From Vescimonas fastidiosa (lineage in GTDB: Bacteria > Bacillota > Clostridia > Oscillospirales > Oscillospiraceae): a stretch of DNA of 64,000 nucleotides. The stretch lies in contig NZ_AP023417.1 of NCBI RefSeq assembly GCF_018326305.1, positions 62,001 through 126,000 of the forward strand, in the 5' to 3' direction. The notes beneath the pieces are model-generated. The model ran no database searches. It saw only the letters and a program-made list of their open reading frames with translations, and was not told the origin of the DNA. The position numbers and the translations under genes were made by a program. Shown here piece after piece: positions 23,701-31,295 of the stretch. Numbering within the stretch: the first letter of the stretch is position 1; each line of letters starts with the position of its first letter.

Positions 23701-25718
23701 GCACCTCCTACAGTCTGGCTCGCGTGGCCGAAGTGACCGCCACGGTCACCAACGCCTCCAATCCCCAGGAGACGGAGATCATGCCCGGCGATAAGGTGTC
23801 TCTCACCTTCGAGGGCAGCTACCGTGGCATCTACAAGTACAGTGGTATCTTCAACCCCACTACCTACAACCTGTTCTATTCCATCGGCGATACGGCCTAT
23901 AAGACCAATGTCGCCCAGTATCAGCAGATGGATCAGGCCAAGCTGGAGCTGACAATCCCGACGAATGTGGACTTTGGCTCCGGCAGCACCGCCAATGTTC
24001 AGCTCACCAACGGTTATACCTACGGCTCCATGTACTCGGCGGCGAATCCGTTTGCCACCCTGTATAACATGTCGAATACCGGCGTGGGCACGAACTTCAA
24101 TGCGGTCACGGTGAACTTCTGCTTGAACCGTTTCCCCAATGTGAATGTGGAGGTCACTCCGCGCTATAACTTCAAGCTGAAGCTGAATATTACCAATCCC
24201 ACCACCGCCACGCCCACTGTGACGCTGACGGATGCCGCAGGCAATGTCCATACCGCCAACAGCAACGGCGAGTATGAGAACCTGCCCTACGGCACTTACA
24301 CCTATGCGGTGCTCTGCGCCGGCTGCGACTATGTCTACGGCAGCTTCTACCTGGGCAGTGCAGACAAGGCCAATGTGTCCGGCGGTGTGCTGACCAAGAC
24401 CATTCCGCTGACGGCCTCTGCTGCCGGCGCATGGGACGGCACCACCAAGACGCAGCCCACTCTGACCGATGGCGTGTATCAGATTGGTACCGCAGCGGAG
24501 CTGGCTTGGTTTGCGGCGCAAGTCAACGGCGGGAGCTATGCCATCAACGGTGCGCTGACGGGTGATATTGACCTGGCCGGCTACAACTGGACGCCCATCG
24601 GCGGCACTACCGCCAGCACAGCCTTCAAGGGCAGCTTTAACGGTAATAATCATACCGTGAAGAACATGGGCATCTACTATAGTGCCACCACTACCTCGGC
24701 TCCGTATAAGGGACTGTTCGGCTATGTGAACGGCACCAGCAGCAGCTACGCCACCATTCAGAATCTGAAGGTGACCGGCAAGATGTACCTGACCTCCACG
24801 GGCAGCGTTGCCAACGCCTATTCCGGCGGCGTGGTGGCCTACGCCAACTATACCAACATCTCCGGCGTTGTCTCCGATGTTGACATCACCGTTACCCGTG
24901 TGAATGGCAACTGGAGCAGCGTGGGCGGCGTTGCAGGCCGTCTGGTGAATTCCAACGCCACCAACTGCGGCAACGAAGGCACCATCCATGCCTACCAGTA
25001 TGTGGGCGGCATCACCGGCTACGCTACCGGTACCATTACCGGCTGCTACAACGGCGGTGCGATCACCGGCAACGGCTATGTGGCCGGCATCGTGGGTCAG
25101 ACCACCAAGGGCGTCACCGCTTGCTACAACACCGGCAGCATCACCGGTGCCGGCAACTATGTGGCGGGTATCGTGGCCTTTGCCTCCGGCGCGTCTGCCT
25201 CCGTCAAGAACTGCTACAACCGGGCCTATGTGGAGAGCACCGGCAGCAATGTGGGCGCAGTGGTCGGCATGACCAACAACGCCTCCGCAGCGATGTCCAA
25301 CCTGTATTATCTGGACTTCACCTGCAGTCAGGGCATTGGCAGTGCCAAGAGCACCTCTCAGACGGCTACCGCTAAGACCAGAGCAGAAATGGCCTCCGCT
25401 GATTTCGTGACGACCATGAACACTGGTATGGCGGGTACCTTTGGCTCCAGCAGGTATAGCCCTGCTTTGAGTTGGCAGACCGGCTTGATTGGTTTGTCCA
25501 CACCCACCAAGGGCAATGTGAATTTGGATCCCTTCGGATATGTGGACGAGGATGATTTGACATTGCTACAGGAGTGGGTCGATGAGGGTAAGGACATAAA
25601 TCAACTCACGCTGGAACAGAGGGCACAAGCGGATATGGACGGAAGCGGAGACCTTGACGAAGAGGATGTTAATGCCCTCATCCAGTATTTGGAAGATCCT
25701 AGGGAAAACCCGCTTTGA
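20712..25718 (+). CDS. Giant secreted protein with Ig-like, GLUG and dockerin modules
   Basis: A 1668-residue secreted protein; ATG at 20712 follows AGAGGAGATTGGAA. The signal peptide is about residues 1-28 (LLALMMVLSILPTAVFA). Cadherin/Ig-like modules occur at about 190-280 (MFTDADGDALTYTATVNG) and 285-395. A long beta-rich region follows. About 1330-1560 carries GLUG-type repeats (GGVVAYANYTNISG, GGVAGRLVNSNATNCGNEG, GGITGYATGTITGCYNGG and so on). The C terminus is dockerin-like with two calcium loops, FGYVDEDDLTLLQEW and DMDGSGDLDEEDVNALIQYL. It is the first large gene of the B12-riboswitch operon. I infer a cell-surface binding protein held by a cohesin partner; ligand unknown. Confidence 0.8.
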   Translation: MQKTAKKFLSMLLALMMVLSILPTAVFATEQGTVAAPLDSIVPYGANDQTTGTATISVQNSVTFTGYSAFENVPYYLVTVPAGTTYVKATYKDAAILTNATSGVASGYYADVPQWTGGGVEMAYTESGGDITITIPLNYSRTAEDGTTVQKSFVLGADGSGTAYAPEYDGSASYAPVHFLAFTYEGKSAPTVAPGAIATANVTLGNAWTLDVAEMFTDADGDALTYTATVNGATQTLNGSTLSYTPTAAGEYTIVLTATDDSGTATHTIVLTAAEGTQVPRLKSGVPVTASATVSVGYAYNLSDLQAGNIFENPDGSSLSYTDYYYYRTAGTGERKGPYYFSTALFGATTIQITENTADTYVYEFHAMNSAGLSTDTWTLTLTVSDSIEQHYTFHVGQDMNYSTNGSQYPLIKLYKTAGLDDKGADYLASYEVDGKTQYIYEDHDQSIAVVNGKYMITVKGQDYELKGYSPLTFKASDFTTADPNSTGTLADNYNNFYASLAAGRYSFRAYGYKASETSANVYLGGHSLTLPTETNVDGGTGGGADIYLRLHSIYTTSKKNSSDYFTADDYTARVVMPSMGGDVQHGTPYPSGNYTYYPFMLYSAGNAALWNAYVEPIGTCAEDYIFTQAINNTTAAGYTVVTKNLALSQAINLTVTVPAYADFNLFFQYNNFNTQIIEPKTGSTSGDASASADATRTLIYKISKSNSNYTWRLKDIRSGTTYVTKAGWLQSSTTSFAKEFTFNAGDSTDQYSHSFSNLGTIAKTRDEAEIQTFLSPSGYKYTSGTERIRSYRLWQIINSDAANIMIEPEFKVKVLSGDENAVTAVTGGNAKGNWLDVTPNGTTIVAVNYKALDVYTTADEHGTHGGLYPATNPERTSVFVLTNDKDEHGNAKANIAYNSNGLTSSRPSAWDYNYDNWFYLSNDTAPTLDFSVSSSGTTTVQYAIVTTDASDLDTHLSGWTTLTADSNGKYHASLLGFRNAGLAGGTVIIKMHDSTGTSYSLARVAEVTATVTNASNPQETEIMPGDKVSLTFEGSYRGIYKYSGIFNPTTYNLFYSIGDTAYKTNVAQYQQMDQAKLELTIPTNVDFGSGSTANVQLTNGYTYGSMYSAANPFATLYNMSNTGVGTNFNAVTVNFCLNRFPNVNVEVTPRYNFKLKLNITNPTTATPTVTLTDAAGNVHTANSNGEYENLPYGTYTYAVLCAGCDYVYGSFYLGSADKANVSGGVLTKTIPLTASAAGAWDGTTKTQPTLTDGVYQIGTAAELAWFAAQVNGGSYAINGALTGDIDLAGYNWTPIGGTTASTAFKGSFNGNNHTVKNMGIYYSATTTSAPYKGLFGYVNGTSSSYATIQNLKVTGKMYLTSTGSVANAYSGGVVAYANYTNISGVVSDVDITVTRVNGNWSSVGGVAGRLVNSNATNCGNEGTIHAYQYVGGITGYATGTITGCYNGGAITGNGYVAGIVGQTTKGVTACYNTGSITGAGNYVAGIVAFASGASASVKNCYNRAYVESTGSNVGAVVGMTNNASAAMSNLYYLDFTCSQGIGSAKSTSQTATAKTRAEMASADFVTTMNTGMAGTFGSSRYSPALSWQTGLIGLSTPTKGNVNLDPFGYVDEDDLTLLQEWVDEGKDINQLTLEQRAQADMDGSGDLDEEDVNALIQYLEDPRENPL

Positions 25719-25815
25719 TAATTGATTATCCAAGTAAAACCGGGTAATGTTCATCTGATCAGCCGTATTAACTGAAACACTCGGTAGGCCAAAAGGCTTG
25801 TACCCCTTTGAACGC

Positions 25816-25851
25816 AGGTCCGGGGAATCCGCTTGCGGATTCCCCGGACCT
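25816..25851 (+). other. Perfect 16-bp intercistronic hairpin
   Basis: 25816-25831 pairs with 25836-25851 without mismatch around CTTG, a GC-rich stem with a stable loop. No T-run follows; the next gene starts 24 bases later. Likely an mRNA-stability or processing element, or a partial terminator that lowers downstream expression. Confidence 0.7.
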
Positions 25852-25875
25852 TATACTTATATACTGGAGAATAGT

Positions 25876-28068
25876 ATGAAAAAACAGATTTTTTCGTTTA
25901 TACTTGCGATTGCAATGCTCTTAAGCGTAGTTCCTGTGGCTTTTGCCGTTGAAACTGGTCAAATCTTCACTTTAACTTTTGATAATAAAGCTCCTCATGC
26001 TGGAGATAAAATAACTGCAACGATTAATTTGGATCAAACTCCATCTGACTACTATAAAGTCACTACCACTCTTAAGTATAACAAGGATGTCTTGACTTAT
26101 GAGAGTTATACCTGCTCTTGGGAGGGTATGACTTGTACCGTAACGGAAAAAAACTCTGGTGACGACAAATCGAAGGTTTTCTTCAAAATCGACAGCAACA
26201 AAGGCAAAGATACAGATATTTTGAATAAAATTCAGACGCGCCAAACTGGTGCGTTTGCCACAGTTACATTCAAGGTAAATGACTCCTGTAAGGTTGGACA
26301 AGCGATCAACTACACATTTCTCGGCTCATTTTATGATGCAAAAGCAATGGCTGCCATCAATAACGCCAGAGTAACAGGCTCTCTTGCTGTTACTGAGCAG
26401 GGTGGCAGTATAATCACCGTTCCAAAAACTGAAACCGGCTACTCTGTTTCCATGGGTGCTGACCAGCAGCTTGTTTCGGGTCAGCGGGTGCGTATCCCCG
26501 TGACCGTCGCCTCCTCCGAGAAAAAGATCACCGGCTTCAACGCCTATGACATGACCTTCACCTATGACCCGGCGGCCCTGACCCTGAACACCAAGACCGG
26601 TGCCGCCGCCAACCTGACGGTGGAGGACAACAACGGTACCGTTCGGGTCCGCCGCTACGGCGATGCCGTGCCCTTGGGCGAGGCCCTGGCCCTGGAGTTC
26701 ACCGCCAAGGCGACTGCCACCTCCGCCGTGACGCTGACCAACGCCAAATTTGATCTGGATGCCAACTCCATCAACTTTGACGCTCCGGAGGCCACCATTT
26801 CCGACGCCGACACCGTGGTCAACGCCAATAACTTCACCGTGACCCTGCCGGATGCGTTCACCTCTGACGAGACCCGCCTGGTCCCCAAGGGCGGCAGCTT
26901 CACCTTCAAGCCCGTGGACAGCCACTATACCTACACCTTCACCGTGAAGATGGGCGACAGCGCCACCGAGGGCTTGACCTTCGGCGCAAATGACACCTAC
27001 ACCATCGAGAATATCTCCGGCAATGTGGAGGTCACCTACACCGGCAAGACCCCCAAGCAGTACGATGTGAAATACAAGATTGACGAAGATGTGGAGCAGG
27101 ATGTGACCAAGGGCCCGGAGACAGTCACCTATCTGAATGACTACTCCTTCGTCGTCACCCCGAGGGCCGGCTACTCCTACCGTGTAATTTACAGTGTAGA
27201 CAACGGGGATCCCTTTGTCCATACAGTCATAGCGGTCCCCACTGCCAATGACGATGGCACCCTCACCTACACGATCCCTGGAAAAGAAATCGTTGGAGGT
27301 GTGGAAATATGGATCGACCCCAACACAGAATCTGGTATTCCGGTCGTGTTCACCGGCAACGGCGTTGAGGACGCAGCCTCCGGGAATGCAAGCTCTATGG
27401 GCAAGAATATGCCCTACTACTTCACGCTGAACCAGCGCGAGAGCTGCGACTACACCGTCACGGCTTACTATCAGCCCCTCGCCACTCCCACAGCTTCTAA
27501 GAGGCCCGCCACCGTGCGCAGCCTTGGCAATGGGAAATATGTGGTCGAGGCCGTGAATTATAACGACTATCTGTATGTATACGCCAGAAGCTGGAACCTG
27601 GTCGTGAAGGTGGAAAAGGTCTCCCACAGCGCGGAGGAAGTGACCGTGTCCAAATATCTGGAGCTGAATGACAAGACCATGATGCTCATAACGGTCAAGG
27701 GCACCCCCGAGGGAGGCAAAGCCTTCACCTATGACTGCAACACCATGTATAAGGTCAATGCCTACGGCACGGATCAGTACGCATGGCTGGTGATCGTGGA
27801 CAAGGGTCAAACTCTGACCCAGGAGGAGGCCGCCGCCAAGGTCGCCATCTCTGCCGCAGACAATGTGGTCACCATCACCCTGGGCTTCGATGTGAACATG
27901 ACCGGGAAGGTGGATGTTAACGATGCGCAGCTGGTCTACGATATGTATAACGGCAAATACAGTGACTTCACCAAGGTTTCCGTGGAGAAGTTCCTGCGGG
28001 CCGATGTAAACGCCACTAAGGTGGTGGATCACACCGACGCTGTGGCCATCGTGAATCAGTTTAAGTAA
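25876..28068 (+). CDS. Secreted double-cohesin protein with dockerin end
   Basis: A 730-residue secreted protein; ATG at 25876 follows CTGGAGAATAGT. Signal peptide 1-24 (MLLSVVPVAFA end). A first cohesin-like domain (about 27-150: FDNKAPHAGDKITATINLDQ, then TTLKYNKDVLTYESY) is followed by a second (about 168-300: GADQQLVSGQRVRIPVTV, MTFTYDPAALTLNTK). The middle has two repeated beta modules. The C terminus is dockerin-like: DVNMTGKVDVNDAQLVYDMY and RADVNATKVVDHTDAVAIVNQF. The 5' 560 bases are clearly richer in A+T than the rest. The protein at 31296-33362 is a paralogue with the same order of domains. Carrying both cohesin and dockerin, it could chain other components together. Confidence 0.8.
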   Translation: MKKQIFSFILAIAMLLSVVPVAFAVETGQIFTLTFDNKAPHAGDKITATINLDQTPSDYYKVTTTLKYNKDVLTYESYTCSWEGMTCTVTEKNSGDDKSKVFFKIDSNKGKDTDILNKIQTRQTGAFATVTFKVNDSCKVGQAINYTFLGSFYDAKAMAAINNARVTGSLAVTEQGGSIITVPKTETGYSVSMGADQQLVSGQRVRIPVTVASSEKKITGFNAYDMTFTYDPAALTLNTKTGAAANLTVEDNNGTVRVRRYGDAVPLGEALALEFTAKATATSAVTLTNAKFDLDANSINFDAPEATISDADTVVNANNFTVTLPDAFTSDETRLVPKGGSFTFKPVDSHYTYTFTVKMGDSATEGLTFGANDTYTIENISGNVEVTYTGKTPKQYDVKYKIDEDVEQDVTKGPETVTYLNDYSFVVTPRAGYSYRVIYSVDNGDPFVHTVIAVPTANDDGTLTYTIPGKEIVGGVEIWIDPNTESGIPVVFTGNGVEDAASGNASSMGKNMPYYFTLNQRESCDYTVTAYYQPLATPTASKRPATVRSLGNGKYVVEAVNYNDYLYVYARSWNLVVKVEKVSHSAEEVTVSKYLELNDKTMMLITVKGTPEGGKAFTYDCNTMYKVNAYGTDQYAWLVIVDKGQTLTQEEAAAKVAISAADNVVTITLGFDVNMTGKVDVNDAQLVYDMYNGKYSDFTKVSVEKFLRADVNATKVVDHTDAVAIVNQFK

Positions 28069-28077
28069 GGTCCTGCC

Positions 28078-28107
28078 AGCCTCCCTTCCCCGGCGGGAGG
28101 GGAGGCT
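28078..28107 (+). other. Intercistronic hairpin
   Basis: AGCCTCCC pairs with GGGAGGCT, with further C-rich/G-rich pairing inside. It lies between two surface-protein genes, like those at 25816 and 33381, and lacks a T-run. Confidence 0.5.
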
Positions 28108-28184
28108 ATCCCCCGTTGGGGGCTTCGCACCGGCCAGGCCGGGCAAAAAACGGCCCAACCGGTCGGAGAGAGAAGGAGATCAGC

Positions 28185-29231
28185 ATGAGAAAACGCATTT
28201 TTACACTATTGGCAGCCCTGTGTCTGCTGCTGTGTCTGCTGCCCACCGCAGCCTTTGCCTCGCAGACAGGCAGCAAAACAGACGAGGGCCGCAGCTACAA
28301 TTTTGACCTGTCCGTAGGCGGTGCATCTGAGGTGCGGGCCACCACTGGCGAGACCATCACCGTGACCCTGGTGCTCAAGCGCACCGACGCCCAGGAAAGC
28401 GCCGATATGTACGGTATGCAGACCGAGATTGAGTACGACGACACCTTCCTCCAGCTGGTGGACGGCAGCGTCATGACCGCCCCCGGCATCCGCTGGAGCG
28501 ATTTAGGCCGCCGCACCGGCGGGCGGGCCTTCTATCTGAACTTCGTGTCCTTTAAGGGCGGCGAGGCTTGGGAGCCGGAGGTGGTAGTCGGCAGCTTTCA
28601 GATGAAGGTCATCGGCACGAAGGGTGTGTCGCAGCTTATCCCCACCAACACCCTGGTTTCCACCCAGGACGGCATGGCCGGATACACCGTGAAGGATAAT
28701 AGCGTGTCCGTCATCGTCACCACGGACTGCACCGTTACCTTTGAAAGCAACGGCGGCACGGAGGTCCCCTCCCAGACCGTCCAGTACGGTGAAAAGGTGA
28801 AAAAGCCCGAGGACCCCATCCGGGAGGGCTACCACCTGGAGGGGTGGTACAGAGACCTGGACCGCACCCAAAAGTGGGACTTCCACAAGGACACCGTTAA
28901 GGGCAACATGACCCTCTACGCCAACTGGGCCGAGGGTGCCGCCGCAGGAAGCGTCACCTGGTGGATCATCGGTGGCGTGGGCCTGCTGGCCCTGCTGCTG
29001 ATTCTGCTGGCTCTGCTGGGCAAGAAGAAGGTTCGCTTTGAGACCAGCGGCGGCACAGAGCTGGAGGCCGTTTCCGTGAAGCGGGGCAGCGTCATTGGCG
29101 AAGTCATGACGCCCACGAAGCCCGGCGCAGTGTTCGGCGGCTGGTATGCAGATCAGGCGCTCACCAAGCCCTGGGATACACAGAAAGACCCGGTGCGCAG
29201 CAACATGACGCTCTACGCACGCTGGATGTAA
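28185..29231 (+). CDS. Membrane-anchored cohesin-like protein with InlB-type repeats
   Basis: A 348-residue protein; ATG at 28185 has AGAAGGAG upstream. Signal peptide 1-25 (LLLCLLPTAAFA end). About 35-195 is cohesin-like (TGETITVTLVLKRTDAQESA, YGMQTEIEYDDTFLQLVDGS). About 200-265 is an InlB B-repeat (TVTFESNGGTEVPSQTVQYG, then REGYHLEGWYRD and MTLYANW). One membrane helix follows at about 275-298 (WWIIGGVGLLALLLILLALLG) and KKK. After the membrane comes a second full B-repeat (FETSGGTELEAVSVKRGS, GGWYADQALTKPW), which by the simple topology rule would be in the cytoplasm. It is the only cohesin-like protein of the locus with a membrane anchor, so it may be the base on which dockerin proteins dock. 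Confidence 0.75.
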   Translation: MRKRIFTLLAALCLLLCLLPTAAFASQTGSKTDEGRSYNFDLSVGGASEVRATTGETITVTLVLKRTDAQESADMYGMQTEIEYDDTFLQLVDGSVMTAPGIRWSDLGRRTGGRAFYLNFVSFKGGEAWEPEVVVGSFQMKVIGTKGVSQLIPTNTLVSTQDGMAGYTVKDNSVSVIVTTDCTVTFESNGGTEVPSQTVQYGEKVKKPEDPIREGYHLEGWYRDLDRTQKWDFHKDTVKGNMTLYANWAEGAAAGSVTWWIIGGVGLLALLLILLALLGKKKVRFETSGGTELEAVSVKRGSVIGEVMTPTKPGAVFGGWYADQALTKPWDTQKDPVRSNMTLYARWM

Positions 29232-29257
29232 TCTACGCATAGATGAGGTAAACAAAT

Positions 29258-31270
29258 ATGAGAAAACGCATACTATCTCTGCTGCTGGCACTGACTTTGG
29301 CTCTGTCGGCAGGCGTATTCGGCGTCATACCGGCGCTGGCTGCGGATTCCTGCGTTTCCGTGAAGGCGGATGCCGTCACCACCGGCGAGGTTGTGGCCGG
29401 CAGCTTGCTGGAGATCAAGCTTTCAGATGTCTTTGAAGATACGGACGGCCATACGCTGACCTACACGCTGACCAACGCAGCGCAGTTCAGCGTCCAAACC
29501 AAGGTCAAGGACGGCTCACTCTATGTATCAGAGAAAGACCCCGGCACCTATGAGCCAAAGGTCAAGGCGACCTGCTCGGACGGCAAAGAGCTTACAGCGA
29601 CCTTTACCATCACGGTCAAGGAAGCTCCCCACGGATTGGACGCACAGTATAACTACGATGAGACCCCCGCCAAGGAGGTCACGGTGTATGTGACCATCTC
29701 CAACGACGGCGTACCCATCAGGGGCCGCGACGGCACGGTGCTGTGCCACAAGGCCATCACCGTCCCCTACTTTGACTTGGGCCGGTACAACTTGAGCGAA
29801 TACTACCGCTATCACACGGAAAACGGAGAAGGCAAATACATCGACGAGAACATCGTGGAGCGGCCCACCGGCCTGCACCTGTATCTCTATCTGCTGGAGC
29901 GCTACTTCATCGGCCTGCCGGAGGAGCAATGCTGCAAGGGTGCCTATCCTCGTGACGCGCTGGCGAGCTTTAAGCTGGGTGAAGATGTTTGTTACATGGA
30001 TGAAACACCGGCCTATACGGCAGACAGCTTTGCCGCTCTGACTATCACCGGCTCGCCCACCAGCCTGTATATGGCCAACTTCTGGGGTCATGATGAGAAC
30101 CTGATGTACTACCGCAACCACTGCTTTCCCTACATGAGTCCCGGCTGGGGCTCCACCTCCGACTACATCGTGCTGTCGGACGGCGATACGTGGGATGTGG
30201 CCATGTTCACCAACTGGAGCTTCTGGTCCAGCGGCGGTGCATTTACCTGCTTTGACAAGGACGCGTACAATGCCCGCCCCGGCATGGAGATGACGATCTC
30301 CTCTCAGGCTTACGGCACGACCTTTGAGGGCAGCGACTTCTATCCCTTCTCGAACCTGGATGTGTTCCTGTATAACGACAAGTGGGAGCAAATCGAGCAG
30401 TACAAGGAAGCGGCTGACGGAAAGAGCACCTTCTCCTTCACCGCCCCCACAGAGGAGGGCACCTACTACCTCGTGGGCATGGACCCCAACCGGACGATCC
30501 CCAAGGACGACAGCGGCGGCACGAACTATGCCAAGATCGCACCGGCCACAGCCATCCTGAACGTGGCGGCGGACGCCGAGTTGGAGCGCCCCTTCCAGGA
30601 CGCTGCCGTGAATGGTGAAAAGCTGGCAGCAAAGAATACCAGCTACGAGGGCATCACCACGCTGACCAGCGCGGACGGCCAGACGACCTATAAGGAAGTG
30701 CCCAAGTACCATGTGACCGTGCCCGAAGGCGCGGAAACGGTGACCGTGACCTACAACAAGGACGTGGACATCCGTCACGACGGCACCACGGTCTACGCCT
30801 ATGAGGTGGAGTTCGCGGCGACTGCCGTGAACCGTGCGGCGGCGCAGGCAAGCGGCTATACCCTCAAGCCCATCACGCTGGAGAACAGCTATACCCTCAA
30901 TGCGGACGGCACGCAGACCGTGATCATGCCGGTGACAGGGTATGTCCGCAACGAGGACGGCAGCGGCAAGGCGATCACGCTGAGTGCCCCCGCTGACAAG
31001 AACTCCGCGCCCGTCGCGCTGTTCACCTTTGAGTATGCAAAGGCAGACACGAAGCCGGATGTGACATATGGGGATGTGAACGGAGATGGCATCATAAATT
31101 CCACGGATGCAGCAATCGTCTATCGCTCGGTTAATGGAAGATACACACTGACAGATTCTCAGAAGTTGTCGGCAGATGTTAACGGCGATGGTGCTGTAAA
31201 CTCCACAGATGCTGCGTTGATCTATCGTTATACAAACGGGAAAATGAGTAAATTCCCCGCAGAATCCTAA
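29258..31270 (+). CDS. Secreted transcobalamin-like (DUF4430-type) protein with dockerin
   Basis: A 670-residue secreted protein; ATG at 29258 has ATGAGGT upstream. Signal peptide 1-30. An Ig/cadherin-like domain follows (about 32-125: DVFEDTDGHTLTYTLTNAAQ). About 140-345 resembles the DUF4430 beta domain, which is homologous to the C-terminal domain of transcobalamin and intrinsic factor: KEVTVYVTISNDGVPIRGRD, ITVPYFDLGRYNL, then DYIVLSDGDTWDVAMFTNWS. A beta region leads to a C-terminal dockerin of the YGDVNGDGIINSTDAAIVYR / DVNGDGAVNSTDAALIYRYT type, almost identical to that of the 1468-residue protein at 40908. The likely role is corrinoid binding on the cell surface (inference from domain and riboswitch). 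Confidence 0.7.
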   Translation: MRKRILSLLLALTLALSAGVFGVIPALAADSCVSVKADAVTTGEVVAGSLLEIKLSDVFEDTDGHTLTYTLTNAAQFSVQTKVKDGSLYVSEKDPGTYEPKVKATCSDGKELTATFTITVKEAPHGLDAQYNYDETPAKEVTVYVTISNDGVPIRGRDGTVLCHKAITVPYFDLGRYNLSEYYRYHTENGEGKYIDENIVERPTGLHLYLYLLERYFIGLPEEQCCKGAYPRDALASFKLGEDVCYMDETPAYTADSFAALTITGSPTSLYMANFWGHDENLMYYRNHCFPYMSPGWGSTSDYIVLSDGDTWDVAMFTNWSFWSSGGAFTCFDKDAYNARPGMEMTISSQAYGTTFEGSDFYPFSNLDVFLYNDKWEQIEQYKEAADGKSTFSFTAPTEEGTYYLVGMDPNRTIPKDDSGGTNYAKIAPATAILNVAADAELERPFQDAAVNGEKLAAKNTSYEGITTLTSADGQTTYKEVPKYHVTVPEGAETVTVTYNKDVDIRHDGTTVYAYEVEFAATAVNRAAAQASGYTLKPITLENSYTLNADGTQTVIMPVTGYVRNEDGSGKAITLSAPADKNSAPVALFTFEYAKADTKPDVTYGDVNGDGIINSTDAAIVYRSVNGRYTLTDSQKLSADVNGDGAVNSTDAALIYRYTNGKMSKFPAES

Positions 31271-31295
31271 ATACCATAAGGAGGTTAAACACAAA

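Noticed and set aside
20766..24989. A 1407-codon open frame on the minus strand opposite the giant surface protein
   Set aside because: It has no ribosome site and no recognisable domain; the composition (Ala, Gly, Val, Ile, His rich) is what the codon bias of the plus-strand gene produces in its complement. The plus strand has signal peptide, domains and dockerin.
26326..28158. Other long minus-strand frames opposite the secreted proteins (also near 29528-31333, 31776-33224, 43509-45206 and 49842-51620)
   Set aside because: Same reason: antisense shadows in GC-rich genes with regular codon use, no start signals and no known motifs.
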